Notes: generated by a model not told the origin, from the sequence alone. A stretch of DNA of 64,000 nucleotides from Mesodorylaimus sp. YZB2_4 (GCA_030248295.1 JASANH010000938.1:1674001-1738000), one strand, 5' to 3'. Positions 36,654 to 50,700 are shown, counted from the stretch's first letter. Numbers and translations: made by a program.

Positions 36654-37810
36654 TCATTCGCTGTTTTCGTGATCGTTGGTCGGATTCTGCAGATAGAGGC
36701 AGTAGATGGAGCACGCGTCGCCATCGCCGACCTCAGTGATCATAAGTGGCCACTGGCACGAGTCCATCAGCTCGCCGAAACTGCCCTCGACACGCCCGCT
36801 CAGCGTGGCCTCTTGGATAGCATCGTTGTCGCACACACACTGGGGCCACTCGAGCGTCAATGCGACGGCCGAGTTCAGACTCAGGTCCAGTTTGCGGAGT
36901 CGAGGCAGTGAGCACAGGTGACGGAATGTGTCCACCGAAAGCGGAACCTGGGACAGTCGCAATCTTTCCAGGTTTAGGCACCAGGCCAGCAGGGTGACCA
37001 GGCTGTCCTCCTCGACATCCGGGCACTGGTCGACGACCAGCTCTGTCAGAGCAGGACTGAGGCAAGTGAGAATATCGCCCTGAAATAAGAGTGCGTGTGG
37101 CAGGATGCAAACGGGCACCTGGGACCCTCGCTCGTGCTCTCAACCTATGTACATGACCTCGTCCCAAGTGGTGCCAGGAGCAGTTTCCAGCTCGAGGGGA
37201 ATCAGATGGCAATAGGAGTGGATAGGTTAGGACTGTCCCGACCAAACACTGGGCGTCACGAAGGCCAGCTCACCTTTAACTCCATTTCGCACAAGTGCAA
37301 CTTCTTCAGTTCCACCAAGCCGACCACAGCGGCGCAGAGGGGTGTCTCATCGCCGTCCCAGTTCTCCACGGGCATTGGGTACCTTGCTGTCAGTTTCAAC
37401 TCCGACAGCACTCCGCATTGGAACAGTGCCAGGAAGCTGGCCAGGGCGTCGTAGTTCTCCATCCTCAAACACCGCACCTCCAACGACTCGAGAGCATTGA
37501 ACAAGGGCGTCAACGAAGACGACGCCGAAGCACCGACCATTTCTTGCAACAACTGATCGTCCACCGAAAAGTTGCTCACTCGGCGAATAGTCCAGGTGCA
37601 GTGCCGGCACAGGAAGTGCAGAAAGGACAATATCTTGGACCGCCTTCGTCGATTCGTGTCGGCTATCGTCCTCCCGACATCCACGTGAACGCACGTCTGC
37701 CTCCACCAGCTCAAGCACGCTTCGTTGAACGATCGATTGATCAGTCGCAGTAGGCACCGCTCGGCCGGGGAACAATGACGAAGCACTTCGTAAGCAGCAT
37801 CCGCGTTCAT
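36654..37810 (-). CDS. F-box/leucine-rich-repeat-like protein
   Basis: Two exons (37274-37810 and 36654-37079), joined in phase by a 194-nt intron, give 320 codons. The first 40 residues read like an F-box (AAYEVLRHCSPAERCLLRLINRSFNEAC), the module that docks on Skp1 in SCF ubiquitin ligases. The rest has leucine-rich-repeat spacing: LESLEVRCLRM, LSELKLTARY, LKKLHLCEMEL, LTELVVDQCPDV, LERLRLSQVPL, LRKLDLSLNS. Function as a substrate receptor is inferred from this layout; the substrate is unknown and I cannot name an ortholog. It is convergent with Hsp70 (204 bp between stops) and lies 222 bp downstream of NAA25 on the same strand. The ATG is 2 nt after a TTGCAG acceptor. Confidence 0.6.
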
Positions 37811-38032
37811 TCCTGCAACTGGTCACTACACTACATCGACACTGCGTCCGGCAATGCCAGAAACACGTGATGGAGCAGATCCATCAATCTATAAGCAGTC
37901 ACCACTAGCAAAATCCAACTCTTCTGTCCACAATAATTCCACCTCACAGTCGCTTATCAAAAAGGCTGGCACAGTAGCTAAGATCAGTAAAACCGAACGA
38001 CACGTCCAAACAAAACCTAATCCAACACAGAC

Positions 38033-41000
38033 TCAAGGCAATCTCTTCGTATCCTTATCGCGAAACCAACAACTGGCACCAGTCAAATTCTGCGACATGA
38101 CGCGTTGCAGTTCTTTGATCGAATGCTTGTAACTAGACCTCAAACCCGCCGCCGTCTCCGACTTCACTGCACAGAATTTCTACAAGCACAACGTCTACTA
38201 GCGCACCCTTGGGACCTGCACCATCAGCCTTACCGCGGGCACGAGCTTCGTCTCGTTCAAGGAGCACAGCGACACGTCCAACTCCAACAACAATGCCAGA
38301 TCTTCTATCAATCGCAAAGTAGTTTCGGCCGCTTGGCAAAAGGCCGAGGCGAATCGAAGAAAATCTGACGTTTGCGGATCCTAAACAAAAAACTGCCACA
38401 CTTGCTTCCAAAGTGACAACTGCACCAACTCACTCACCTCCCCCACCAACTCGCATGTGGCCCCTAGCTGGCCTTTCTTCTTTTTCTGTTTCTTCTCCTT
38501 TTCTTTCGACTGTTGTTGCGTAGCTCGCACCCTCCTCATCGTCAAAGTGATGGCGGTCAGCACGATCGACAAGGTCTGAACCAAAAACGAGACGTGACAT
38601 ATTTGCAGAAACGGGAATCCATTCTCGTTCAACTGATGCGATGAGAACATGGCTGAAACGAAAATGGCTTGCTCGGTGCGCACAATCACAATGGGCCTTG
38701 GTTTGACACTCGTTTTAAGGCGATGAAAAGGCCACAGCTACTGTATGTCATCCAGGGTACGATTCAATCCTGCACTCCCAATCAAGCACCTGCACCTGGC
38801 AGTGACGAGCTCGATGCTCGCTCTCTTTACTTCCCTTACCTTTTAACAACTGAGTTACTTCCTCGTCAGAAGGTAACTGCAAACCCGTTGCTTCTTCCGT
38901 TTTCGGACCATCCTCGCCCGCAGCCGCTGTTTTGACTCCATTCGGCGCAGCATCCACCGATCCACTTTTGGCAGCGACAGCTTTAGCGAACTTAAATAAC
39001 GAATCCATCACACACGCCAACACGTCGACATAATTGCCAGCTAAATAGATGCCGAAAAATCCCGACACTGGACTGTTCAGAATGGGCGAGGTCAAAGAGG
39101 CGGTCGACGACGACGAAGTACTGCAGTGTTTGCAGTGAGCGCGCAGTTCACTCAGGATCGTCATGAAGGAATCATCGATGGCCAGATTCGATCGTGACAT
39201 CAGCCCCGTTTCGACAATTCCGTTCACTGTATCGCCATCCATCCTCTTCGTCGCTGTGTCCGCGCAATGACCAGGACAACACGCAGCCAATTCGTTTCCA
39301 GGAAGTAATGACAAGAGAGCCAAAACCAACTGACCGAACCGCAATTGGTCAATCTAAAACAGTGGACGCATTGTAATATCCAATACAACAGCATCACTTC
39401 AACACCCACTACCTGCTGTTGACGAAACTCCTGACGCCTTGCCTCGGCAGCTTTCGTCACCTGCTCGGAATCCCAGCAAGGGATTACCGTATAATCGGCA
39501 TTATCGCTGTAAGATGACCATTCCAAGCTACCTGCAAAATAATCGGTACTTTTTTGGTGCCAAAAACAGTTCGCAATGTTTTCTCACTTTTTAAAACATC
39601 CGCGGCTTCAGTCTCTCTCAAAATACTGACAACAATATCCACGCTAAACAAAGGATGCCTTGTTTAGCTCCCACTACATAATCCACACCAAGCACGCTTA
39701 CTTAGCACCATCGTTAATAATCGAATAGAACCTACGCCACACCTGGCAAGCGTGATAATGAAATGAATTGCGAAGTTTCTTTCGAAAATCGAAAAACTCA
39801 ACAATTTTTGGAAACGAACCGGATTTGTAACATTGAACTACGCAATCAACGATTTCCTTTTCGCTTTGCGCATAGAACAGCAACGACGTCCGAACCCATT
39901 CGACCAGATCGTTATATAAGCCCCAAGGTGTCAATTGGTCGCACACGAGGTAACTAGAACACCGAAAAAAAGCAGTAGTCTCGAAACGCGACCATCACCC
40001 CCTCAGCTCTTTACCAAAGCGAGTCCCGCAACACGTATTTGATGTCCATCGATTCGCAGAGTCGCAAAACATTCAAGCCGCCGCCGACGATCGCGTAAAG
40101 CTTCATGAGCAAACCTTTTAATCGAAAATTACTCGGACTCCGTGTCAAGCCTTGTTCTGCTAGTACAATCATTTCAAACACGAATTGCATATCACCTAAA
40201 ACACCAAGCATTCGCCCACGCGCACACAAGTTCAGTCAAAGCAACTACCTGACTCCGCGTACACGTCCCACATGGTATGCAAAGCCAACAGCAAATACCC
40301 ATCTGCGTGTTGCATCTCCGTAGACAATAAATCCGTACCTGAAACGGACCTACCTCGTTTTACTGCACTCAAGACTGAAAGGTACCAAGGCATATTTGCA
40401 CAACTTTTAATATTCTAAAGACTTGAGTTCAATGACCTAAAAATAGCCTAGCCTAACTAATCTCCAAAAGCTTGCAGTTCACAGTCGCTGCAAAGCAACT
40501 TACCGAAAGCTAAGGCCGCCTCGTACCGTCGAACCAAATCCACAATCAAAGCCTGCTTGTAACCCAATGACAAGCAGGCGTGACGACCCAGACAACGAGC
40601 CAATTGCAAGCCCGACTGATGCTTCATCATTTGCTTCAACTGGAAAGAAGATATCGATCTTAAAAAAGAATCGAACAGTAAGGACCACTTACATTTTGCG
40701 CAAAGGTCGTCCCATCCGATTTAGTATTTGGTGCACTCACTGGCAGATCGCCGCACATTCCAGGGAGTTTTTCAACAAACTACAAAAAAGTTCTTTGAGC
40801 AACTGAGTACATTCTTGCTCACGAGCAATTTACAGCTGCTTGCTGCTCTTCTCCCAACAGCCATAAATACGGTTTCAAATCGTCGAATAAAGATGGTTTA
40901 TCGCCAAAAATCTGGAAATAGCTTAAAAGCAGCTCGCTTGGTTCGCCTAAAAGGAGACACCAGTAAGCAGTGTGTTCGGGTCATATCGAACAATTAAAAC

Positions 41001-42570
41001 TTACCCAACGGTGACGTACCTAATTCTGACCGGACTACATAATCGCGTTCTAATAAACATGTGATCAATCGTAGCCTCGCCAAATACGGGCCTCGACATA
41101 AGCCTTCCGCCGACGGCTCGTTTTGATTCAACTTCGAAAGCACTGCGCTGGTCAGTTTTTCGACAATCCTGTAAACCAAAGGTGTGCGGAGGAAGATCAA
41201 ATAAAAAATCAAAATGATTTACTCAATCTTCCTCGTCTGGTCGGCTTTGATCAGCTCAAAACCGGATGACATCAAATGAAGCCACAGAAACCAATCATCG
41301 GGGCTAAAACTAAACCTTCGTTACGATCCCAAACTTTAATCCGCAACCTAAGCACTCACTGTTTCGCTAGTCGGGCTTCGCAAATATCGTAAACTTCCTG
41401 CCATCGCTGCAGTTTCTCGAGCAGCTCGATAAGTTTTTGATTCGATTCCCACATGCATTTGACGAATCGCCTAGTCAAATCGCCTTGAAGAATGGAGGCA
41501 GCTTCGGAGTATTTTTCTTGCATTTCAAGAATCAAGACGTAAAGTTTCACTTCTAAATATAAGAGAACTTTAAAAACAGCAATTTTGTGCAGTGCTAAAA
41601 TAAACCGTACCCGCCTCGGCGTTGAGCTTGTCAGTTTGGATAAACTTTTCGATCATACGCTCAGCCAATGGTAAATACATGGTGCGGGCCAGCTTGGGAT
41701 CATCGTAGGCCTACATTGCGAGTAAGGGTTACAAGACGAAACACAAGGTCACAAATCCTATTCACCTGCATAACCGTACTCATAACCGACCAGAAGTAAT
41801 ACGGATTCTTCGCCGGTCGTAGCTTGTATAGTTGCATGGCAATGTGGTGTTGTTTCTTGTACTCGCCAACTCGAACGTAGGCCATCATCAAATGCGACAT
41901 GAACTCCTCGTTTTGTGGATGTTTCTTCGTAGCCCGTTCGTACAGAGCAATTATGTTTTCAGCTAAACCGAAGCAAACCACGGCATACACGTTGCAGGCA
42001 CGTAACGGGTTCACGCTTACGCCTTCCCAAATCCCTGTAGCAATAAGTTAAGGCTTGCAAAGTGTACTCCTCGTCGGGATCCAGTCGCTCGATCTCTGTT
42101 AATACTGACATGGCCTCGCTCGTTCGAGCCAGCCGGATCAAAGCTAGCGCGCGTAAGGCCTGAAACAGAACGGAAATAGAAGCCACTGCTCTCGGGACAG
42201 CAGACCTGCCAAGTGAAGTAAAAACGAGAAGAAAAGACTCAGAAGGTTCGTTTTCAAGACAGAAAACAAGTTATTGTCGACATGCTCGTTGAAGGTCAAC
42301 CATGGAGAACTAGGAAGGCTAGATAGTTACTCTAAGAAATATATACTTTTACTTCCTATCGCCTACCTTCGCGCAAACGAGATCCGGCTGTTTCTTCAAT
42401 AATTTCTCCGCCTCTTGCAATGCCATTTTATTATTGCCAATGTCCAAACAATCTGCAAAATAACAAGATGAGGATACGGTTTTACAAAACAGACCCAATT
42501 TAAGCCTACCATAAATAGGCCTTAGTCTCCTCTCGGTCACTACGTTGCTGTCTTGCTTTTTGGTGGCCAT
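38033..42570 (-). CDS. NAA25: NatB N-terminal acetyltransferase auxiliary subunit NAA25/Mdm20
   Basis: Twenty exons (42510-42570, 42367-42452, 42021-42159, 41766-41962, 41611-41710, 41360-41552, 41223-41303, 41005-41168, 40834-40946, 40693-40779, 40504-40639, 40249-40338, 40015-40195, 39702-39953, 39588-39643, 39413-39531, 38840-39353, 38438-38652, 38234-38380, 38033-38179) give 1,025 codons against 972 in human. NAA25 is the TPR scaffold that anchors the NAA20 catalytic subunit to ribosomes for acetylation of Met-Asp/Glu/Asn/Gln N-termini. The start (ERRLRPIYDCLD) and many blocks match: GNNKMALQEAEKLLKK, AYVRVGEYKKQ, KNPYYFWSVMS, FGDKPSLFDDLK, YLLLALHTMWDV, GYLVC-type TPR residues, a Lys-rich loop (KEKEKKQKKKKGQ), and C-terminal LRSSYKHSIKELQ. 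The region around 38840-39353 is the most divergent. The ATG lies 11 nt after a GATTAG acceptor. Confidence 0.92.
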
Positions 42571-43182
42571 GGCGAGTTCAGCTAATCCAAGATCACGAAG
42601 ACGGGCCAGATAATCTGCTTGTTTGACTTTGATCTCATAAAATCAAGATGCAAATTTCAGAACCGCAGAACCAGAGAATGGCTATCAATGTGCACATTTT
42701 GGTCGGCTTCGTATGACAGTTCAAGAATTGTCTGCTGGCTAGCGGCAAGCATTGGCGCCTTGGCGTTCGCAATTCTCAAACAATGCAACGTTTGAAAAAT
42801 CCTCGACTCGTTCGGCCGTGGTCGAAAATCAATCAGACACTGTTGTACCCTCTGAACGCCGTTGGGGAGACACTTTGAATGGGCTTTTCAGCCCTGAGAT
42901 CGTATGACGGGGCACTGGCCGTACGAAAGGGTCATATTTCTCCGCGAGTATAAATATTGCATATTACTTCATCCCAGTCGAATGGCTGCCTAAGATTCAA
43001 CGACAGCATTTTCCCTTTTTTGGCTATGGCTAAGAGTTCTATGATGCTAATTCTGCATTCCGAAAATAGACTTTCTGTTATTTTTACAATCATTTCCTTT
43101 CCTGGCAGGAAAACGTTCTAGGCGCACGGTTCTATTCGCACGTTTTTCCGTTCATGTTTACGGAAATAAGCCCGGAGGGATA
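42571..43182. other. gap between MMAB and NAA25
   Basis: 612 bp with no coding sequence I can support. It must contain the MMAB 3' UTR and the NAA25 upstream region. I see no AATAAA in the sense direction here. Confidence 0.45.
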
Positions 43183-44444
43183 TCACTTTTGTGTTGAGTC
43201 CTTATGTCTGGCCTTCTTGTAAGGGATTTCTTGTCGATCGAGTGCGTAGCAGGAGTAGCGTCCCACGACGAACAAGAAATCGCTCAGTCTAGAACGATGC
43301 TGACTGCAGAATGAGGTTCTGTCGACCAGACTTCACGTACCTGTTCAAGTATCTGAGAACTGTGCTTTCGGCCTGCTCTTGACGGACAATCGCAGCGACC
43401 CGACGTTCGGCACGGCGACATACCGCACGAGCGTTATGTACATGAGCAGTCAAAAGACCACCGCCCTGACAAGGACAAGCTGCTGGGGCCGTCGAGGTAA
43501 AATATAAAAAAGACTTACAGGCAAGATGAACTGGGCCAGTTCGGGAAGGTCTCGCGCGTAGTCGTCTATCCACGAGTCGATTACATCGATTTGCGATTCG
43601 TCAAATTGGGTTCGCTCTAAAAGTTCGCAGTTCAAGGGTCAGAAAGGGTGCAGGATGGAAAACTGAGACACTTGAGCCATAGCCGGGATAAACACGCTCG
43701 GACACCTGTCTATCTTCAGGGTACCCAGCACCAGTCAAACGGCTGTCCTACTAGTTACAATGATGGACAGTCCATCAGTCACTCACAGAGAGTCCTGTAC
43801 AAACAGCGCCACCACTTACCGATCAGTCTCGGGTGCCCGCAATCTCTCGGTGTCGCCAGGTGGGCCATGATGTCCTGTAGGTCGCACTGGATCTGAAAAA
43901 GGAATATATATCCCTATCCCCATCAGCAAGGTAGCTATTCAACTGACGGCAGTAATATTCTCGACCAAGTCGAACAGGCCGTGCGAGTCCATGTGCTCTC
44001 GAACGATGCTGCAAGAACGTGTCGAGTCAGCTCAGCGGACCAGTTGAATGCTACGCTTACCCGAGCAAGCACGACAACTCGTCACACGAACCCAACGCCT
44101 CGAATACAGAATCATCCTTCCATCGCCTCTCGCCGCTGAACAAACTTGACTGGCCTGGAACACAGGCAGGCAGATTGCAGGAGAGCGGACCCCAGGCCAA
44201 GCTGCAAGCAGACCAGCCTCTCGACTCACCTTTATCCCCAGTCCCTCGCATCTTCTTGAACACTCGTTTCGCCCGCTTATCTTCTTCCCCTCCTCCTGCC
44301 ACTCCGCAATTCCTGAAATCCATATTCGCTCATTCCGTGTCGCAGCCCCTCCCCGAGGACTCACCCTGCATCCGCCACCAATGTCCGCGTCCTCGCCACC
44401 AGCCTCGCATTGCTGAGCACCCACACGACGCCCCTTCGCAACAT
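43183..44444 (-). CDS. MMAB: mitochondrial cob(I)alamin adenosyltransferase (PduO type)
   Basis: Eight exons (44365-44444, 44230-44312, 44061-44154, 43948-44008, 43820-43892, 43519-43616, 43341-43465, 43183-43288) give 239 codons; human MMAB has 250. The enzyme transfers the adenosyl group of ATP to cob(I)alamin, making the coenzyme of methylmalonyl-CoA mutase. Seen: an Arg-rich, acid-poor start ([20 protein letters not shown]) typical of a mitochondrial transit peptide, the ATP loop TGDKG, then [43 protein letters not shown], and the cobalamin-site helix [11 protein letters not shown], ending [15 protein letters not shown]. One donor (43947) is GTCAGT. The ATG directly follows a TTTCAG acceptor, and the gene lies 311 bp downstream of SETD1 on the same strand. 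Confidence 0.95.
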
Positions 44445-44540
44445 CTGAAAGCACACGGGCTTCAAGCTCGCTGCTACACACTCATAAAGTAGGCACGGAC
44501 TGGCATCCAACTCCAAGCATACCCCCATTTCAGATGACAC

Positions 44541-44546
44541 TTTATT
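44541..44546 (-). other. polyadenylation signal AATAAA of SETD1
   Basis: AATAAA on the minus strand, about 210 nt after the SETD1 stop and about 97 nt before the MMAB start codon and its adjoining splice acceptor. It would end SETD1 just ahead of MMAB. Confidence 0.55.
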
Positions 44547-44755
44547 CATGGGTCCTGAGTCCTCATTTCATCACTGCTAGCGAACAATACAAAAACAACA
44601 AACAAAACATTCTAACTGCAACGGCAGTAAATGCTGAAAATTCATAAATAACGTAAATTGCTGGTTTGCGTACAAATTCTCAAACTCAAAACACAGGCGT
44701 ACACTCAGTCACATCCCGAGTAAACATAGTTTACCATTCCATTCCATTTACCCAA

Positions 44756-47700
44756 TCAGTTCAAAGTACCCCGACAACACGGCGCCCCGCAGTTGCACGG
44801 AATCTTCTCATCCTCCAGCGGGAACTTGTAGTCGTAAGTTATCTCCTCGCCTCGCGAAATATTTTGTTTCGAGTAAATAACGATCCTTTTCTCGCCCTCC
44901 ACTGTGATTATACGAGCGTAACAATTGGGCTATAAGTAAGTGCGATGGCATTGTACCTCTTGCTCTACTAATAACACTCCCACTTCCCCAGGGTCACCAG
45001 GCAGCCCTCCGTATGGTCACTACACAAACAAGGTCATCCCAGTATGTGCGCGCGCCTTGCTCACATAAACAGACCCCGAGGCACCTCACTTACATTACAA
45101 CTGTGGTTAATAAACCTGGCGATATTTCCTCGTTTCGTAGCGTCGACCACCATTTCGTTATCAATTCTGAACAAATACGAGCTTCCCACGCCCATTTTCT
45201 CGTACTTCTTTTCCCTCTTCTCGGCCACAGTAATCCTGATTTTCTCTCCCACGTACTCAACGATCATTTCGTCCTGCGCAATGTCTTCCATGGCGAACAG
45301 ACCCCAGCCGTGAATGTGAGACCTTGAGAACTTTATGTGTTTCTTCCGGAACTGGAATGAGGGACAAATAAGTGAATAAACGAGAGACATGCCAACCCTT
45401 CACTTCACATCTTACCTTCAGCTGATTGTATTTCAACAGGTCCGAATCCACTTCCGATCCTAACGTGGCCAGCAGACGCCGTTGCATGGATCGAGCCTCA
45501 CGACTGATCTGCACTTGCTGTTTGGCCGTGTTCACATTCTGCAGCTAAAAATATCGTGCTTGTATCAGAGCCTGTTTGCAGTTATTTGGAGATTAGAGCA
45601 GCATCGAAGCCCTCGGATCCGCTCCAGTCAAGGGCACGTGAAAACTAGGCGTACCTGTTGGGTCAGCACTTCTGAATACTCCAGGGCCTGTCTAGGTCTT
45701 GACTTGATACGCTTCTCCTTATGCGAGAGACGATAGAATCCTTGAGTCCGAGCGCATCCGGTCGAATGGGCGGGTATTTCGTCTGGCAGCAACCGTCGTT
45801 TCTTGGGAGACAGTTCCGCAGTTGCTGAAAACACAAAGGAGCTCAGTTACCGGCGGATGCACCACTCCTCCCTCAAGTCAGCGACTAACAATCCTTCTAC
45901 GACCCCGACCACAAGATGCTTCAGAAAGGGTTGGAAACACAGCTCTCGTTGCCAATACACTACGCCCCCGGATTCAAGCCTGCCACGGGACATCCGGTCT
46001 ACGAAACACCATCCTAGAATTCGCAAATTCATCCCAAATGCAAGACTTTCAAGCTCACCCACTGCCACAACAAAATCCAAGTGTGATTGCGGATCTACTG
46101 AACTTACCAACATGCGGCGCCCATCTCAAATAGGGAGCCGACACCCTAGCATCCACCAGCTGGTCGTAGAAGACTTTCATGTACCCGATGTCCTCCTCGT
46201 CGATACCACGTAAAAGAAATTCGTTCATGATCCTCTTATCCTCGTCCTCCGCCCGAGCCTTAAACGTAATGGCTGGTCGGCTGGGTTTGGCCGGCTTCAC
46301 ATCCTTCTTTATCGTCTTCTGATTCGCACTCGATTCCGCCCCTGCGACGGCTTGTTTTGGTTTCAAAATAGATGGCTTCGCGGACTCCAAGCTCCGTTGA
46401 ACCGGCGGTGTCAGGCCCATGCGAAGCGTATAGTGATGATCGTACTCGTTGGGCACGTATCGACCACCCTCTTCCACGAACATGACGCCGTCCGGACGTT
46501 CCACAACGACTGGTTTCGGGGTTTCCACGAGCTCATTCTCCGACGACTCTTGAGCGGTTGGTGCTGAAACGAACAATCACGATGGCCAAGCCAACAACAA
46601 AATTGACTTAGAAACCTACTTTTGGGTATGTCTATATTCTCTTGTCCACTCTCGTCTTCCACAGTCGGCTCGATTCGAGGGGGCCTTCCCCGTCTTCCTT
46701 TGCCGCGACCACCCGTTTTCGACGGACTCGCGCTGTTTTGTGCTGCCAAAGGAGTGGCCACTTCACTCGTCTCATCCCACTCCACCCGTTCGTCATTACC
46801 CGATTCCATTCGGGTCTCCGTCTTCTCTGCCTGCTCGTCATCCGACACGATTCTCTCCGATCCACTCCTGACAGCTGCTCGCTTAGAAATCACTTCATCC
46901 TCGGATGGCATAGACTCGTCTTCTTCAACTTCCGGCTCCGGTTCCGGCTCGTCCTCGATCTCATCATCGGATATTGGCTCCATACGTCGTTCCATATCTT
47001 CCATATCCAATGCCTTCACCGATTCCGCCTCGTCTTTCTCGTTCTCCTCGTCCGAACTGACCATCGCTCGAGATGCGTTGTCAGATCGAACAACCTTAGG
47101 CTGGCTTTCGACACTGCTGCTACGACTTTGGTTCATCCTTTCGCTGCTGCTGCTCGACGAACTCGGCCGTAACCGTCTTCGATCAGCGCGCCGATGGCGA
47201 TTAATCATTTCATCGCAGCTGACCTTTGACTTTTCATCATCACTCTCCGAGGTCGAGGCAGACGATTCTGACGATGATGAAGACGAGGACGAGCTTCGTC
47301 TCGATGACTCTGAGCGATCATCTCGTCTAGACGATCGTGGCGTTGGTGGTGTCGGCGGCTTCACGATCTTCCTCTACAAAATAGTCAACATAAGCCACGG
47401 CTCCGGTCACAGGACTTATCTCTTACTCGTACCTTGAATGATGGCAACTTTGGTAACGAGGCTCGCAGACCTAGTCCTGGCACTCCAGTCAAGGTGGGGC
47501 TCAAGTCGGAATTTGAGGTTCGAGATTCGAACAAATTAGCTGACAGGGTTAGAGACTGCGACAGTGAAGACAATGCTGCCGAGGTTCGTTTCGCCGCTTC
47601 AATTTCCGCCTCCTTCGCGCGTGTTTTGAACTGAAACATGACATAAGCGTTACCCTTTATGCAGCCTGCCAAGGAAGAAATGCATCCGTGAAGGGCGAGC

Positions 47701-50700
47701 ATCCCAAAAGCGGCTCTCACTAACCAGAGCGACGCTCTATAACCTTTCAAGGTCCCTTAGCCTTCCTACCTCAGCACAATAGACTCACCTCTGTTTCCTC
47801 CTTGGCGTACCAGGCGTCGACCGACTGAAACAAACACGTCTCGACGGCTCGTTTGACGACGTCCTTACGTAGCACCGCCTTCAGGGCTACTTTCACTTCC
47901 GAGACAGAGTCGCGCGTTATCCGTCTTTGCACCTGGCACAAGGACACGTATGCCATCACTTTCCAGTACTATCTCATAAGAAAGTATCGTACCTGTTCTA
48001 CCGAAACAGTTTTGCCAGACTTCGGTTTCGGTTGAGTCTGTGCCGTTGATGGTGGCGGGGCAGGCTGGAATGGGACGGGTGGCGCAGCAGAGTGCCCGTA
48101 CGCTTGCGACCACATCGGGTGATAACCTGGAGGCGGCGGCGGTGCCATGTGTGGCATATGCGCCATGTAAGCCGGCCCCATCGGCGGATAATAGGCAGTT
48201 GGATACATATGCGGAGCATAGAACGCCGATGGAGGCATTGCACTACTTCCATACGCGGGCACTGGCGCAGGAGCGGCGCTCGGCTCTAAAAACAGAACGT
48301 GTATCAACCAATAAGGTGAAGGACAATTCTCGGCTAATCCCACCTTTAGCAGCGACTATCTGAGAGCTGCATTGTTCTTCTTCATCGCCCGACGACAAGC
48401 TCATCTCCACGTCACTATTTCTCTCAGCCTTCGCACTGATCAGTCCAGCAGACGAATTGTGCTCGTCTTGCAAGGGCGTCGAGCAGCTCTCGTCCACATT
48501 TCGTGCATTGTGCGATTTTTCAGCAGCGAGCAATTGTTGAATTCTCGATTCCAAGCTTCCTGGTGTCTCAAACGCCGCGGTCTTTGCACTCGCATTCTTT
48601 TCCTTTTTCACGACGGCTGAAGACGACGTCGCCTGCACCTTGGTGCTATCGTCCTGTTTTCTCTTTCGACATGGCGGGTTGCGATCCCGGCCAGTGCGGT
48701 TCCTCTTCTGGTAACAGTAGCTCTGGCGACCACCTCGCTCACTGTCGTCACTAGTCGACACCGAACTCGGTGAATGGTGGTCCAGTCGACTTCTACTCCG
48801 GCCAGTGTGTTTCGAGCGTCCGCCTCTGTCGCGCTCACTCAAATCTGGTCGTCGGCTGGCCGCGACTTTCCACTCTTTCCTTCTCTCCTTGCCCTTCCTG
48901 ACATCACCCATCGAATCGTCGTCGCTGCTACAGCTTATCCGCTCCAACTTTCCGAACGGCGGGGATATCTCGTTCTTCAAGCGGTCACTAGCTGCCGATG
49001 ACGCTCTGTCCACCCCTTTCTTGACTGGTGTTCGCCGACGCTCCGCATTAGCGCCCTTGACACGCTTCCTCTCTTCATCATCGTCTGAACTTGTGATAGC
49101 TTCAAATTTGTGTTGCAGCTGGGCTTCCCGCCCATCCGAAGCCTTCGATGAAGCTTGGTCTTTTCTGGAGTTCGACGGCACAATTCGGCGCTGGCGTCGT
49201 TTCCGACGATAATATTCGTACTCCTCGATTTCGTCGCAATATTCCGATCCACCAGATTTTCGAGAATCCATCCCCACCAAAGATGCCTTGCTGGCGTTCC
49301 CCGATTTTGCGTCTCCACTGGTCGGTCGTCTGCTGTGCTGCTGCGTCTTGCTTCGCCTGTAGTACTCTTCCTCTTCGTCCACGCTCTCCACTACGGCATC
49401 TTGCCTTTTGCGGCTTCTTCGTCTGGAGCCGTCGGAACTCGAATCTGGAGACGCACTACTCCTTTTGCGACTAGTCTGATTTCGCTTCGGAGAATCGCTC
49501 GTGTGAGATCCGCTTCGATGTCGCTTGTGATTCTCGTAACTATCTCGCTTCTTGGAGTCACGGTCCGTCAATGCCGGGCTCAGTCTTCGCTTCCTTTCTT
49601 GCCAACAGTTTGATCTGCCGTCCTGCTCATGCGCGTCTCGAATTTTGCCCGACCCGCGATGCCATCGCTGGTGTTCTGGCGACAAGGATAATCGCCGTCG
49701 CTCGATCGATAATGACCGCTCTGATCGACTACGGCTTCTCGATTTTTTATTGCCTTTCCGACGATCTTGGCTCGTTTCAACTCGAGACGAGGGCCGAGAC
49801 GATTTTCGATTGTTTTGCGACGATGGCCGTGGCGACGTCCTCGAATCTGGCTCTTTCACCTTCGAATCCCATCGAGAAGATGTCTTCTGATCTTTTCCAG
49901 GTTTTGCGGGGGAGCGAGATCGTTTTCTCCTGTTTTCCTTTTCTTCCTTGACTTCGGGGCTGGGAGGGAGTACGTCTTCGTCAGGAACAGGGGCCATCGG
50001 AGGCGGCGGAGCATAACTAGGCGGCACAGGCACTGGCCATGGTGGCGGTGCCCAGGTTGCCATGCCAGGCGTCCATGTTGGTGGTAACGACGTTGGCGGC
50101 CAAGGTGGGATAGTATATAATGGTGTTGGTGCCGGGTATGGGGGCGGTGGTGGGTAGGGCGGCGGAATGCCGTATGGAGGCACACCAACGTACGATTGAG
50201 ATGACGGATCGTCGGGAACGATTCCATTCATGCCTGGCGTGGGAGTGGGAGGAATATGGACCGCGGGAGAGGAAGAGCTCAATGCTGGGGTCTTTTGGAA
50301 GTTGCGCCCAGCGCTGTCCAGGTTTGATGACTTGGCTATTGGAGCGGCGGACGAGGAAGACGACGGCACTTGACTTAATGTATCGTCCTCTTCTCGTGCT
50401 TTGGACGAAGATGACGCAGATTCTTGCGATGAGGTTTGACTTTGGTTTTTATTGGTCAATTGGTCAACGGTTTCTTTCGCTAGTTTTCCTTAAAAAATCA
50501 CCCGTTATAAATAAAAATGGAGCCAACAAAGGATCTTGCTTACCCCATGGATCCGTTACGACTCTTAGTTTAACGCCCATAACAGTCGTCCCGTTATACT
50601 TGTCAACGCAAGCCATCGCTTCGCGTTCATTTCGAAATACGACTCGGCCAACGCGGAGACTTCTTTTCGTCGTTGGATGATAAAACACTTTGACTTCTTC

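Noticed and set aside
37082..37250. An extra F-box gene exon (LETAPGTTWDEVMY)
   Set aside because: Its end phase does not fit the next exon, while direct splicing of the two main exons is phase 0 on both sides.
46622..47437. Plus-strand 271-codon open frame rich in Ser/Leu/Arg
   Set aside because: Antisense shadow of the acidic Ser/Glu-rich exon of SETD1, which is in phase with conserved N-SET and SET exons.
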